Assembly (NCBI GenBank): GCA_017414505.1
Contig: JAFQLQ010000002.1
Span: 62,001 to 126,000, forward strand
Source: Clostridia bacterium
GTDB lineage: Bacteria; Bacillota; Clostridia; UMGS1840; HGM11507
DNA: 64,000 nucleotides
Reading direction: 5' to 3'
Of the stretch, positions 19,910 to 29,438 are shown piece after piece (within the stretch, counting starts at the first letter, position 1; every line of letters starts with the position of its first letter). The notes under the pieces were generated by a model. The model was given only the letters and a program-made list of their open reading frames with translations. It ran no database searches and had not been told where the DNA came from. Both the position numbers and the translations under genes were made by a program.

Positions 19910-20776
19910 TTAAGATTCTTCATTCTGACTTTGATAAGGTTTTTCAAAGGATATTTTTCCTAATTTTAAACCTCTTGTTTCATCAAGAAGCATTTTTGCA
20001 GTTCTTTCATCATCAATTTCTCCGCCGGAAATTATAAAACCACGTTTTTTTCCAATCATCAACAATAAATCATAATCCGGAATATCTTTATCAAATTCTA
20101 CTTTATAGCGTTCTTTCAAATTATCGGGGTATTCTCTCTTAAGATAATTAAGAAGCATACAGGAAAGCTCTAATGTATCAAGAATTTCATCCTTTATTGC
20201 ACCTGTTAAAGCAAGATTTTTTCCAACTTCGGGATCTTCAAATTTTGGCCATAAAATACCAGGTGTATCCAGTAGTTCCAATCCTTTTTGAATTCTTACC
20301 CACTGTTTGCCTTTTGTTACACCGGGCTTATCACCTGTTTTTGCGCTGGATTTTTTTGCAAGTTTATTTATAAGTGATGATTTACCAACGTTAGGAATAC
20401 CTACAATCATCATTTTGATGTTGTAATTCATACCTTTTTCAGTATATTTATTGATTTTTTCACTTAAAATTTTATTTATTTCGGTTGAAATTTTCTCCGT
20501 ACCTTTTCCATCCCTTGCATTAATACAAACTACATTGATATTTTTTTCTTTATAGTATTTAATCCATTCCTCTGTTACTTTATCATCTGCAAGGTCAACT
20601 TTATTAAAAACGGCGAGACGAGGTTTGTTGTTAACTATATTATCTATATCAGGATTTTTTGATGAATGTGGAATTCTCGCATCAAGTAATTCCACAACAA
20701 TATCTACAAGCTTTAAATTTTCGGTTATAAGCCTTCTTGTTTTAGCCATATGGCCCGGATACCAATTTATATTCAT
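19910..20776 (-). CDS. rbgA: Ribosome biogenesis GTPase RbgA/YlqF
   Basis: 288 residues from ATG 20776, preceded by AGGAG. Circularly permuted GTPase needed for late 50S assembly: the G4 motif NKVDLAD (about 57-63) comes before G1 GIPNVGKSSLIN (about 125-136) and G3 DTPGILWP, the order typical of this family. The N-terminal NINWYPGHMAKTRR motif is diagnostic. A C-terminal helical domain follows (about 200-288). Confidence 0.95.
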   Translation of the reverse strand: MNINWYPGHMAKTRRLITENLKLVDIVVELLDARIPHSSKNPDIDNIVNNKPRLAVFNKVDLADDKVTEEWIKYYKEKNINVVCINARDGKGTEKISTEINKILSEKINKYTEKGMNYNIKMMIVGIPNVGKSSLINKLAKKSSAKTGDKPGVTKGKQWVRIQKGLELLDTPGILWPKFEDPEVGKNLALTGAIKDEILDTLELSCMLLNYLKREYPDNLKERYKVEFDKDIPDYDLLLMIGKKRGFIISGGEIDDERTAKMLLDETRGLKLGKISFEKPYQSQNEES

Positions 20777-20793
20777 ATCTTTTCTCCTATACA

Positions 20794-20819
20794 AAAAAGG
20801 ACAGTAAACCGTCCTTTTT
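20794..20819 (-). terminator. Terminator after lepB
   Basis: AAAAAGGAC and GTCCTTTTT arms around an 8-base loop in the lepB-rbgA gap; on the minus strand the second arm runs into T residues. It separates lepB from rbgA. Confidence 0.8.
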
Positions 20820-20827
20820 ATTTCTCA

Positions 20828-21478
20828 TTATTTTACTATACCAATAGTGTTAAACGGAAACAGTCTGAAAGTTGCTTTTCCGACAACCTGATCGTTTCTG
20901 AGAATTCCAACAGTAGCATCTCTCGAATCTCTTGAATGTTCTCTGTTATCACCCATAACAAAAACGCAATCTTCGGGAACTGTAACAGGCAATGAAAGTG
21001 TGCCGGGTTTTGTTTTTACTGATTCGGCAATATACGGTTCATCAAAAAGTTCGCCGTCAACATACACTTTGTCGTCTTTTATATCTACAGTCTGACCTTC
21101 TGTTGCAATAACACGTTTTATATAAAGAGTTCTTCCAAACATAAGTTTTCCATCAACGGTTCCCTCTTTTAAGAACGGTTCAACAACAACTATATCCTGC
21201 GATTCTGGCTCATAAAGAAATCTGTAGGCAAAAAGTCTGTCCCCATCCTGCAAAGTGGGAACCATAGACTGACCGTCTACCATAACCTGTACAAACAAAA
21301 ACTGATTTATAAGCATTACGGCAACAACGGCAACAGCAATGGAAATAATCCAGTCAAGAATTTCTTTTCCAATGGATTTCTTTTTCGGTTTCTCTTCTTC
21401 TATTGTTATAACGGTCTTTTGTTCTATATTAACTTCCTTGGTTTTATCGGAATTGTTATTTTCTAAATTATCTGACAT
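20828..21478 (-). CDS. lepB: Signal peptidase I
   Basis: 216 residues; removes signal peptides from exported proteins. A cytoplasmic, lysine/glutamate-rich N-terminus (1-40), one transmembrane helix (about 41-62), the catalytic serine S71 in DGQSMVPTL, the general-base lysine K121 in YIKRVIA, and box E GDNREHSRDSR near the C-terminus are all present. Located between rplS and rbgA as in other Clostridia. Confidence 0.96.
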   Translation of the reverse strand: MSDNLENNNSDKTKEVNIEQKTVITIEEEKPKKKSIGKEILDWIISIAVAVVAVMLINQFLFVQVMVDGQSMVPTLQDGDRLFAYRFLYEPESQDIVVVEPFLKEGTVDGKLMFGRTLYIKRVIATEGQTVDIKDDKVYVDGELFDEPYIAESVKTKPGTLSLPVTVPEDCVFVMGDNREHSRDSRDATVGILRNDQVVGKATFRLFPFNTIGIVK

Positions 21479-21500
21479 TTTAACTATCCTTTCAGGGTAT

Positions 21501-21530
21501 AAAAGGGAGACTTTTTATCGTCTCCCCTTT
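21501..21530 (-). terminator. Terminator after rplS
   Basis: GGGGAGAC and GTCTCCC arms with flanking A/T pairs; on the minus strand it follows the rplS stop by a few bases and ends in TTTT. Confidence 0.85.
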
Positions 21531-21534
21531 AGCA

Positions 21535-21876
21535 CTAAATTTTTTCTTTAACTTTAGCCGCTTTACCTACTCTGTCTCTTAAGTAGTAAAGTTTAGCTCT
21601 TCTTACTTTACCTTTTCTGATAATTTCAATTTTACCGATGTTCGGTGAATTAACAGGGAAAGTTCTTTCAACACCTACACCGTAAGAAATACGTCTTACA
21701 GTAAATGTTTCGGAAATACCGCCGTTTTTCTTTCTGATGATAGTTCCTTCGAAAGCCTGAAGTCTTTCTCTGTTTCCTTCCTTAACCTTAACAAATACTC
21801 TTACAGTATCTCCAATTAAAAGTTCAGGTAAGTCTGTTCTGATTTGGTCTGCAGTGATAGATTTAATAATATCCAT
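21535..21876 (-). CDS. rplS: 50S ribosomal protein bL19
   Basis: 113 residues from ATG 21876, which follows GGAGG; the frame is open further upstream but that part is not L19. The sequence [18 protein letters not shown] and [12 protein letters not shown] are conserved bL19 segments, and the [19 protein letters not shown] end is complete. At the 30S-50S interface of the ribosome. Confidence 0.98.
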   Translation of the reverse strand: MDIIKSITADQIRTDLPELLIGDTVRVFVKVKEGNRERLQAFEGTIIRKKNGGISETFTVRRISYGVGVERTFPVNSPNIGKIEIIRKGKVRRAKLYYLRDRVGKAAKVKEKI

Positions 21877-21884
21877 TTTATAAT

Positions 21885-21975
21885 CCTCCCTTCTTGCCTG
21901 GAAATTCATAAACAGTAATAACAACCTTAGGCATAATGCGCTTTACTCGGTCTTCTATCAGAGGAATTCCCGTAA
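21885..21975 (-). promoter_or_regulatory. Possible structured rplS leader
   Basis: The bases just upstream of the rplS ribosome site contain several short self-complementary stretches on the minus strand (GGAATTCC, and GCGCATTATGCC which folds on itself). Low-GC Gram-positives often have an autoregulatory L19 leader RNA at this place. I cannot confirm the fold by eye. Confidence 0.3.
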
Positions 21976-22111
21976 TAACTATAATATAATATCACATAAT
22001 TTTAAAATAATCAAGTCTTTTTTTGCATTTTTTGTTAATTTTTTTTAGATTATAATTTTTTTATTAATAAATACTATATAACAAACAAAAAATCAGCAAA
22101 GGATGAGCATT

Positions 22112-22195
22112 TTGTCTAAAAAAAATTACTACTGGAATTTATTTATAACAACCGGAAACATTGATTATTATTTAATGTACAAAGAAGAAAAATAA
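22112..22195 (+). CDS. YqzL-like mini-protein
   Basis: 27 residues from TTG 22112 (AAAGGATGAG lies just upstream; ATG 22103 in the same frame is an alternative but sits on that ribosome site). The peptide has the pattern W-x2-F-x2-TG-x-ID-x-YL-x-YKE, which I recognise as the YqzL-like family found as tiny genes beside era/recO in Bacilli and Clostridia; era is 4 kb away here. Function unknown. The rest of the 22.0-22.2 kb gap is AT-rich without another signal. Confidence 0.65.
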   Translation: MSKKNYYWNLFITTGNIDYYLMYKEEK

Positions 22196-22247
22196 TTTTC
22201 TTTACACATTTATAATTTTATTGTATAATATTTATGAGGTGCTTATA

Positions 22248-22718
22248 ATGATATATAACTTAAGTTGCAGTTTCACAGGTCACAGAAAACTTCCTTCGGC
22301 AGAATACGGTACTCTAAAAAAACAGCTATTTGAAATATGTGAAAAGCTTATTGTTTCGAATAGTGTTAATTATTTTTACTGTGGCGGTGCGCTGGGGTTT
22401 GATACCCTTGCTGCAAATGTTATCCTTTCTTTAAAAGAAAAACATCCTGAAATCAGTTTAATTCTGGTTCTCCCCTGTAAGGATCAAGCGGTCAAGTGGA
22501 ATTACGACAACAAAAGAGAATACGAATACATTTTAAGTTATGCCGACGATGTGATATACACCTCGGAATTTTACGACGACAAATGTATGCAAAAAAGAAA
22601 CAAATATCTCGTGGACAGTTCCCTTTATATGATTACATATTTAAGAAAAGATATGAGTGGCACTAAAGCCACCCGTAATTATGCAGTAAAACAAAATTCA
22701 ATTATTATCGATTTATGA
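22248..22718 (+). CDS. DUF1273 / YpsA-like SLOG domain protein
   Basis: 156 residues from ATG 22248, preceded by GAGGTG. The SCSFTGHRKLP start, the CGGALGFDTLAANVIL segment and the VLPCKDQAVKWNYDNKREY stretch match the YpsA/DUF1273 group of the SLOG (nucleotide-binding Rossmann-like) superfamily. In Bacillus YpsA affects cell division, but the ligand is not firmly known; this member is slightly short. Convergent with the next gene, the 3' ends overlapping by six bases with no terminator. Confidence 0.8.
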   Translation: MIYNLSCSFTGHRKLPSAEYGTLKKQLFEICEKLIVSNSVNYFYCGGALGFDTLAANVILSLKEKHPEISLILVLPCKDQAVKWNYDNKREYEYILSYADDVIYTSEFYDDKCMQKRNKYLVDSSLYMITYLRKDMSGTKATRNYAVKQNSIIIDL

Positions 22719-23588
22719 CCCACTCATATACATTGCTTTCATTGCACTCTTTTTAGAAACATATGTACTGTACATTTCATCGGCAATTGAGGTTGAACGG
22801 CCGTTTGCCGCAAGATAGCTTCTTAATTCGCCTATAATTGCCGAAACCTGCGAATCAACACTGCTTTCTATTGACAGTGCCTGCCCCATATATTTTGAAA
22901 TAATTGATGCTTTAAGCGCAGCTCTTTGTTCTTTTGGGGTTGACTTTGCAGCGGCAATATATTCAGATTTTGCAGCGCTTATCAGCCCGGATGCCTGAGA
23001 TGCAACCTGACCTTCAAGAGCATATAGTCTTCCTATATACTGAGATACCACACTGTCTACTGCCGCAGAATTATTGCCGGCAGTCTGATTACTTGCCTGA
23101 GTTTCATTTTTTTGTGAATTATTTTTAGTCTGATTGTTATCTGATTTTTTATTATCTGCTTTTGCAGTATTTTTCTTATTATCTGAAGTGTTTGAGGTAT
23201 CTTTTGTATCCTTATTTAAATTTGAATTTACTTCATTATTTTTCGCATCTTTGGTAACGTTTTCTTTTTCTGCAGTTTCTGAAGAACCATTTCCTTCTGT
23301 TTCTTTATATATTTCACCTACAACTTCATATAAAGATACTTCTCCGCTGTCCACCTTACGGCGTTCCTCCTCGGTTAATTCTCTTGGAAGTACATGAAGG
23401 TATTTTTCAAGGATTTCATCAACTTTCTTTTCGCTGATTACTATTTCTTCCTTAATTTCATCCTGAGTCATATTCTGTGACATAATAACAGCTTCTATTG
23501 TAGATTTATTTTTCCATGCCAAAATACCAACAACTGTTAAAATTGCAACAATAACCACAAGAACAACAATTAAAATTTTCTTTTTCAT
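22713..23588 (-). CDS. Membrane-anchored protein of unknown function with a low-complexity linker
   Basis: 291 residues. One N-terminal transmembrane helix after MKKK (about 4-25), an acidic helical part (30-85, with the segment DEILEKYLHVLPRELTEEE), a linker rich in Asn, Lys, Asp, Ser and Thr (about 98-170), and a C-terminal helical part of about 110 residues (VSQYIGRLYALEGQVASQASG onward) with several alanine- and serine-rich amphipathic helices. I do not recognise the family. The layout suggests an extracytoplasmic domain tethered to the membrane. Starts two bases after the recG stop, preceded by GAGGTG inside recG, so it is the last gene of the era-recG transcript. Confidence 0.7.
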   Translation of the reverse strand: MKKKILIVVLVVIVAILTVVGILAWKNKSTIEAVIMSQNMTQDEIKEEIVISEKKVDEILEKYLHVLPRELTEEERRKVDSGEVSLYEVVGEIYKETEGNGSSETAEKENVTKDAKNNEVNSNLNKDTKDTSNTSDNKKNTAKADNKKSDNNQTKNNSQKNETQASNQTAGNNSAAVDSVVSQYIGRLYALEGQVASQASGLISAAKSEYIAAAKSTPKEQRAALKASIISKYMGQALSIESSVDSQVSAIIGELRSYLAANGRSTSIADEMYSTYVSKKSAMKAMYMSGS

Positions 23589-23590
23589 AA

Positions 23591-25636
23591 TTAATTAAAC
23601 ACCTCAATACCGTTAGTTTTAAATTTATTTATTACACCTTTTTTTATGAGTTTGTTTTTCTCTTTTGTAAGTTCCGGATCATCTGCCAAAATCTCTTTAG
23701 CTTCCATATTGGCGGCTTCAAGACTTTTTATATCTGTAAGTAAATTTGCAATTTTCATATCTACAAATCCGGATTGCTCTGTTCCGAAAAAATCACCGGG
23801 GCCTCGCAGCTCCAAATCTTTTTTACTTATTATAAAACCATCTGAAGTAGAAGCCATGGTTTTCATTCTTTCAGAAGTATTTTTTGATTTGTTATCAGTT
23901 ACTAAAAATGCATATGATTTTTTACTGCCTCTTCCTACTCTGCCTCTTAACTGATGTAACTGCGAAAGTCCGAATCGTTCGGCATTTTCTACCAGCATAA
24001 CTGTAGCCGACGGTACATTAACACCAACTTCTATAACTGTAGTTGAAACAATTATATCTGTTTCGTGCTTTTTAAAACGCATCATTACTTCTTCTTTTTC
24101 TGCCGGTTTCATTTTGCCGTGCAGAAGTTCTACTTTATAGTCAGGAAATTTTTTCTGCAAAACTTCACTGTATTCTGTCGCATTTTTCACATCCGGATCT
24201 ATATTTTCGCTTTCCTCAACCAAAGGACACACGACATAAATCTGATTCCCCTGTTTAAGTTCTTCTAAAAGCCTCTCGTCTATTTCCGAGCGCATTTTAT
24301 CAGAATAAACCATTGTATCCACAACCTGTCTTCCGGGCGGAAGTTCATCAATAACAGATAAATCCAGGTCGGTATATAAAATCAGCGCAAGTGTTCTCGG
24401 AATAGGAGTAGCAGTCATTACAAGAACATGAGGAGCGGTTCCTTTGGAAAGAAGAGAATTGCGCTGATTAACACCAAATCTATGTTGCTCATCTGTTATA
24501 CACAAAGCAAGATTTTTCATTTTTACACGTTCTTCAATTACTGCGTGAGTGCCTATAAGCACGCTTATACTACCGTTTTCTGTTCCTTCGAGAATAATAT
24601 CACGTTCTTTTTTTGAAGTTGTACCGGTAAGCAATGCAGTTTTAATATTAAAATGAGAAAAATATTCACTTATTTCTTCATAATGCTGAACAGCCAGAAT
24701 CTCAGTAGGAGCCATCATAATTGCCTGATAACCGTTTGCGGCACATACAAGCATTGCCATACAGGCAACAATTGTTTTTCCCGAACCAACGTCACCCTGC
24801 ACAAGGCGGTTAAGCTGTTTTCCGCTTTTCATATCTCTTAAAATATCATTGGTAACCCGTTTCTGAGCAGAAGTCAGCTCATAAGGTAACAATTTTACAA
24901 ACTCTTTTATGATACTGAAATCCGATATCTTAATTCCTGCACTTGAAATATGCGATTTTTTAAGATACATCAAGCCAAGCTGAAAATAAAGCAATTCTTC
25001 AAAAACCAAGCGTTTTTTTGCTATATTTACCGAATTGTAGTCGGACGGAAAATGAATATTCTGATATGCAAAAAGAACATCGCATAATTTATGTTTATTC
25101 TTTAAATATTCCGGCAAAGTTTCTTCCAACTGAAGCTCAACACTTTGCAAAGCGTTTTTTACTGTTGTATTAAAAATATTCTGAGTAAGCCCTTTTGTAA
25201 GCGGATATATAGGCATAATTCCGCCTGTACGGTTCATCTCAACTTCCATAACAGGGTTAGTCATTTCTACTTTTCCGTACCCACGTTTTACTTTTCCGAA
25301 AAAAAGATAGCTTTCACCTTGTTTAATCTTTGATCTCAGATACGCCTGATTAAAAAAAGTTATGTTGATTTTACCCGAGTTATCTACTGCAGTAAATTTT
25401 ATGTAATTAAGATTCTTTCTAATACTGTGATAAGAAATCGCAGAAGAAACAGTAGCTCTTACAAGAGCTTTTTCTCCGTCTGCAAGCTCAATTATACTTT
25501 TAATCCGGCTTCTGTCCTCATAAGCACGCGGAAAAAAATTAATAAGGTCATTTACTGTATAAATTCCCATTTTATTAAATTTTGCCGCACGTTCTTTTTT
25601 TATACCGTAAATTTTGGTAATATCATAGTTAAGCAT
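23591..25636 (-). CDS. recG: ATP-dependent DNA helicase RecG
   Basis: 681 residues; remodels stalled forks and branched DNA. N-terminal wedge/OB domain (about 1-160), helicase domain 1 with Walker A GDVGSGKTIVA (about 277-287) and the DEQH box in ITDEQHRFG, helicase domain 2 with LHGKMKPAEKEEVM and QLRGRVGRGSKKS, and the TRG-type C-terminal part. Length and order are normal. It follows era after 14 bases. Confidence 0.97.
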   Translation of the reverse strand: MLNYDITKIYGIKKERAAKFNKMGIYTVNDLINFFPRAYEDRSRIKSIIELADGEKALVRATVSSAISYHSIRKNLNYIKFTAVDNSGKINITFFNQAYLRSKIKQGESYLFFGKVKRGYGKVEMTNPVMEVEMNRTGGIMPIYPLTKGLTQNIFNTTVKNALQSVELQLEETLPEYLKNKHKLCDVLFAYQNIHFPSDYNSVNIAKKRLVFEELLYFQLGLMYLKKSHISSAGIKISDFSIIKEFVKLLPYELTSAQKRVTNDILRDMKSGKQLNRLVQGDVGSGKTIVACMAMLVCAANGYQAIMMAPTEILAVQHYEEISEYFSHFNIKTALLTGTTSKKERDIILEGTENGSISVLIGTHAVIEERVKMKNLALCITDEQHRFGVNQRNSLLSKGTAPHVLVMTATPIPRTLALILYTDLDLSVIDELPPGRQVVDTMVYSDKMRSEIDERLLEELKQGNQIYVVCPLVEESENIDPDVKNATEYSEVLQKKFPDYKVELLHGKMKPAEKEEVMMRFKKHETDIIVSTTVIEVGVNVPSATVMLVENAERFGLSQLHQLRGRVGRGSKKSYAFLVTDNKSKNTSERMKTMASTSDGFIISKKDLELRGPGDFFGTEQSGFVDMKIANLLTDIKSLEAANMEAKEILADDPELTKEKNKLIKKGVINKFKTNGIEVFN

Positions 25637-25650
25637 ATTTGTTTCCTGTT

Positions 25651-26529
25651 TTATTCAGAAAAACCAAAGTTTTTCAATAAAAAGTTATTATCTCTCCAGC
25701 CTTCTTTCACTTTTACCCAAAGTTCAAGATAAACCTGCTTTCCAACAATATTTTCTATATCTGTACGAGCCTCACTGCCTATTTTCTTAAGCAGTTTGCC
25801 GCCCTTGCCTATAATAATCCCTTTGTGAGATTCTTTTTCACAATAAATTGTAGCGTCAAGCTTTATAATCTTTTCATTTTCCTCTCGGATAGCAACTTCT
25901 ATAGCAATTCCGTGAGGAACCTCTTTATCAAGTACATAAAGCATTTTTTCCCTTACTGTTTCTGCTATTCTTTGTTTAAGAGGCAGATCAGTCACCATAT
26001 CATCCGGAAAATACTGCGGGCCTTCATGAAGATATTTTTTTATTTCCTCAAGCAATAACGGAACACCGTCGCCGTTTTTTGCACTTATCGGGAAAACAGC
26101 ATCAAATTCGTAAATATCTTTATATTTATCTATTATACTGAAAAGCTTTTCTTTTTTTATAGTATCAATTTTGTTTACTACAAGTATAGCAGGAATTTTA
26201 AGCTTGTTCATAGATTTTGCAATTTTTTCTTCTGCCGCACCAACATTATCAACCGGTTCAATAACAAGCAGAACAAGATCGGTATCAACAAGTGATTCAT
26301 TAGCCTGCGCTATCATAAAATCTCCCAGCCTTGTCTGCGGTTTATGCAAACCGGGAGTATCTGTAAAAACAATCTGACATTCAGAGTCATTAAGTACTCC
26401 CATTATTCTGAATCTTGTAGTCTGCGGTTTATTGGAAACAATGGCTATTTTTTCGCCGCAAAGTGCGTTTACCAAAGTCGATTTTCCTGCATTTGTTCTG
26501 CCAACTATACTGACAAATCCACTTTTCAT
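25651..26529 (-). CDS. era: GTPase Era
   Basis: 292 residues; binds the 3' end of 16S rRNA during 30S maturation. P-loop GRTNAGKSTLVNAL, switch II DTPGLHKP, NKID (G4), and a C-terminal KH domain at about 205-290 (GIIIGKGGKLLKKIG). Complete. Follows the M18 peptidase gene after 33 bases. Confidence 0.97.
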   Translation of the reverse strand: MKSGFVSIVGRTNAGKSTLVNALCGEKIAIVSNKPQTTRFRIMGVLNDSECQIVFTDTPGLHKPQTRLGDFMIAQANESLVDTDLVLLVIEPVDNVGAAEEKIAKSMNKLKIPAILVVNKIDTIKKEKLFSIIDKYKDIYEFDAVFPISAKNGDGVPLLLEEIKKYLHEGPQYFPDDMVTDLPLKQRIAETVREKMLYVLDKEVPHGIAIEVAIREENEKIIKLDATIYCEKESHKGIIIGKGGKLLKKIGSEARTDIENIVGKQVYLELWVKVKEGWRDNNFLLKNFGFSE

Positions 26530-26562
26530 TTGTTTTTCCTCACTTTATATGATTCTTAATTG

Positions 26563-27945
26563 TTATGCTCCAAAGAATACTTTATAGGCTTTATATGCCA
26601 TATAAACATCATACTTTGAAGAAATTTCGAAAGGTGAATGCATAGACCAAAGCGGTACACCGCAGTCAATTACATCCGCACCAAGATTAGCAACCATCTG
26701 TGCAATTGTACCTCCGCCGCCTTCGTCAACCTTTCCAAGTTCACCAATCTGCCATTTAACATCATTGTCATCAAGCATTGCTCTTATTTTAGAAACAAGT
26801 TCTGCACTTGCTTCAGAAGAACCGGATTTTCCGCGTGCGCCGGTGTATTTCATAAACGCAACGCCGCCGTTTAAAAACGGAGTGTTGTTTTTTTCAAAAA
26901 CTTCTGCATAATTAGGATCATATGCTGCACAAACATCGGAAGACAAGCATACTGTATTGGTTAAAATATCACGTAATTTAACGCCAAAACAATCTGCAAG
27001 TTCCTCCAATGTATTTTCCAGAAATTTAGATTCCATTCCGGTGTTGCCCATAGAACCAACCTCTTCTCGGTCAGAAAACAACACAACCTTGGTTTTATCG
27101 GAAGGCTTACTGTCAAGCAAAGCTTTTAAGGAAGTGTAAGCACATACTCTGTCATCCTGACCGTATCCGCCAAGCAGGCTTCTGTCCAGTCCGACATCCT
27201 TCAATTTAAAAGCAGGAACTAAACACAAATCAGCAGATATCAAATCCGCTTCTGTTATATTGTATTTTTCATTTAAAAGATATATAAAATTCAATTTTAT
27301 TTTTTCTTTTGCATCTTCATCGTCAAACGGAATTGTTGCACCAACCGCATTTAACTGTTCTCCGGTTATCCCTTCCGACATTTTTTTCTGCATTTGTTTT
27401 GAGGCAAGATGAGGAAGCAAATCGCTTATTGTAAATACAGTATCCTGTTCATCAAGACCTATCGAAACATCAACTGTCTCCCCTGTTTTTAATGCAACTG
27501 TGCCTATAAGCGCCAATGGAATTGCTGTCCAGTTGTATTTTTTGATTCCGCCGTAATAATGTGTTTTTATAAGCATGCAACCGTCAGCTTCCATAAGCGG
27601 AACAGGTTTTAAATCCAGTTTCGGTGAATCTACATGAGAACCAACAAGATTAACGCCACTACCGAGGCTTTCTGTACCAATTTCAACCGCAATAAGAGCC
27701 CTTCCGCGATTGGGGAAATAGATTTTATCCCCTGAATTCAGGCTCATACCTCTTTCGTATTTTTTATAGCCGTTTTCTTCAAGCAACTGAACAGACTTTG
27801 CAACAAAAGTTCTTTCGGTAAAAGTATTAACCATAAAATCTTTGTATAATTCTGCAAAATCCATTACATTTTTAGTTAAATCCGAATCAAAAGAATCATA
27901 ACCCAATTCTTTTTTCATTAACAATTCCTGTTCTTTAGCTGACAT
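26563..27945 (-). CDS. M18 family aminopeptidase
   Basis: 460 residues; zinc aminopeptidase of the ApeA/LAP4 type, cytoplasmic, cleaving N-terminal residues from peptides. Metal ligands and active site appear as GSHVDSPKLDLKP, DREEVGSMGNTG, SSDVCAAYDPNY and the final MHSPFEISSKYD. The start is uncertain: ATG 27945 overlaps coaE by 28 bases and has a weak ribosome site, while ATG 27918 (TAATG overlap with the coaE stop, AGGA upstream) would shorten the protein by nine residues. Confidence 0.92.
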   Translation of the reverse strand: MSAKEQELLMKKELGYDSFDSDLTKNVMDFAELYKDFMVNTFTERTFVAKSVQLLEENGYKKYERGMSLNSGDKIYFPNRGRALIAVEIGTESLGSGVNLVGSHVDSPKLDLKPVPLMEADGCMLIKTHYYGGIKKYNWTAIPLALIGTVALKTGETVDVSIGLDEQDTVFTISDLLPHLASKQMQKKMSEGITGEQLNAVGATIPFDDEDAKEKIKLNFIYLLNEKYNITEADLISADLCLVPAFKLKDVGLDRSLLGGYGQDDRVCAYTSLKALLDSKPSDKTKVVLFSDREEVGSMGNTGMESKFLENTLEELADCFGVKLRDILTNTVCLSSDVCAAYDPNYAEVFEKNNTPFLNGGVAFMKYTGARGKSGSSEASAELVSKIRAMLDDNDVKWQIGELGKVDEGGGGTIAQMVANLGADVIDCGVPLWSMHSPFEISSKYDVYMAYKAYKVFFGA

Positions 27946-28514
27946 AATAACTTACCTGCTTTCTCAATTAAATCATTTTTTCCGTTATTGTTTTCTATAA
28001 TTATTGTTGCATATTTTCTGAAATATTCATCATCACGCTGAGAATTGATTCTGTCTTCCGCAACTTTTCTTGAAATACCGTCTCTCTTAATAATTCTTTC
28101 TATAATTTTTTCCCGTTCTGCATATACATAAATAATTTCATCACAAATGTCTTTTAGCTCGCAGTCAAGCAATAAAGGTGCATCCATAAGAATATATTCA
28201 GAACAAGAAGAATCAACTTCTTCAAGCATTGTTTTTATAATGAGAGGAAGTGTTATTGCGTTCAGTTTCTCAAGCTTGTTTTTATCCGAAAATACTGTTG
28301 CTCCCAGTTTTTTTCTGTTTATGGTTTTATCATGATTGATATATTCATTTCCAAACTCTTCCAAAACACGAAAATACCCCTCCGAACCGTAACAAAGAAC
28401 ATCACGGGCAATTTTATCTGCATCAATAAGATGAAATCCGTTTTTACACAAGAAATCAGACACCGTTGATTTTCCGGCTCCCGAAAGACCTGTAACACCT
28501 ACTGTAAGTTTCAT
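27918..28514 (-). CDS. coaE: Dephospho-CoA kinase
   Basis: 198 residues; last step of coenzyme A synthesis. P-loop GLSGAGKSTVSDFL at the N-terminus, DADKIARDVL, and the DAPLLLDC segment are typical. Its start overlaps the lipid-kinase stop by four bases. Confidence 0.95.
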   Translation of the reverse strand: MKLTVGVTGLSGAGKSTVSDFLCKNGFHLIDADKIARDVLCYGSEGYFRVLEEFGNEYINHDKTINRKKLGATVFSDKNKLEKLNAITLPLIIKTMLEEVDSSCSEYILMDAPLLLDCELKDICDEIIYVYAEREKIIERIIKRDGISRKVAEDRINSQRDDEYFRKYATIIIENNNGKNDLIEKAGKLLCQLKNRNC

Positions 28515-29413
28515 TTATTTCTCACCCTGATATCTATTGCTTCTTTTATATTTTCGATTACAACTCTCTTTGTCGTACCGCCGTATTCTCCATCCAAAGT
28601 CCAGCTGATGCTTTCTTTTGAATTGAATTTAATTTTTGAAGTTTTAAAATTATAAATATATTTGCTATCCAGCTTTTTCTGTAATAAATCCGACAACATA
28701 AACTGAACGGATAGCGGATTTTCAGGATTTCTGATAAGAGTAACTTCAAATAATCCGTCATTCAGCGAAACATTCTTATTACTGATTGTTTTCATACCTG
28801 CAATACTGTTGGAATTTGATACAAGACCTAAAAGGAATTCCCCTTCTATAACTTTTTCATCAGCCTCAACTCTGATAAAGGACGGGGAAATCTGAGGAAG
28901 GCGTTTTATACCTTCACCTATATAAGCCAAGTTTCCCCATATATTTTTACTTTGCTGAGGTGTTTCGTAAGGAACATCAGTAAATGCTCCGAATGCCGCA
29001 ACATACGCAAAATACCGCTTTTTAAATCTCCCGACATCGAAACTGAACGGTTCGCCGGAAATTATATCATTTGCAGCAACTCCACACTTTTTTGAAATAT
29101 TAAGACTTGTTGCAAAATCGTTAACTGTACCGGTTGGAATATAACCAAATTTTGGTCTTTTATCTATATCAATACTCATAAGCCCGTTTACAGCTTCGTT
29201 TAAAGTACCGTCACCACCGCTTACAACAACAGTATCAAATCTTAATCCATTTTCGCTGATATAATAAAACGCATCGTTTTTTTTCTGTGTTGGATGGACA
29301 GAAACTTCATATCCACCTTTTACAAAAATATCTATAATATTCATAAGCTCATTTTTTATCTGAGCCTTACCTGATGCAGGATTGAATACAAACAGGAGTT
29401 TTTGCCCCGTCAT
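28511..29413 (-). CDS. Diacylglycerol/lipid kinase family protein (YegS/DgkB type)
   Basis: 300 residues. Soluble lipid kinase fold: FNPASGKAQ at the N-terminus, the nucleotide-binding VSGGDGTLNEAVNGL (about 58-72), PTGTVNDFATSL, and the LWTLDGEYG-type C-terminal motif seen as SWTLDGEYGG. Likely recycles diacylglycerol to phosphatidate at the membrane, although some members phosphorylate other lipids. AAAGGTGA precedes ATG 29413. Confidence 0.88.
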   Translation of the reverse strand: MTGQKLLFVFNPASGKAQIKNELMNIIDIFVKGGYEVSVHPTQKKNDAFYYISENGLRFDTVVVSGGDGTLNEAVNGLMSIDIDKRPKFGYIPTGTVNDFATSLNISKKCGVAANDIISGEPFSFDVGRFKKRYFAYVAAFGAFTDVPYETPQQSKNIWGNLAYIGEGIKRLPQISPSFIRVEADEKVIEGEFLLGLVSNSNSIAGMKTISNKNVSLNDGLFEVTLIRNPENPLSVQFMLSDLLQKKLDSKYIYNFKTSKIKFNSKESISWTLDGEYGGTTKRVVIENIKEAIDIRVRNK

Positions 29414-29438
29414 GTTATCACCTTTCTTAAATTACAAA

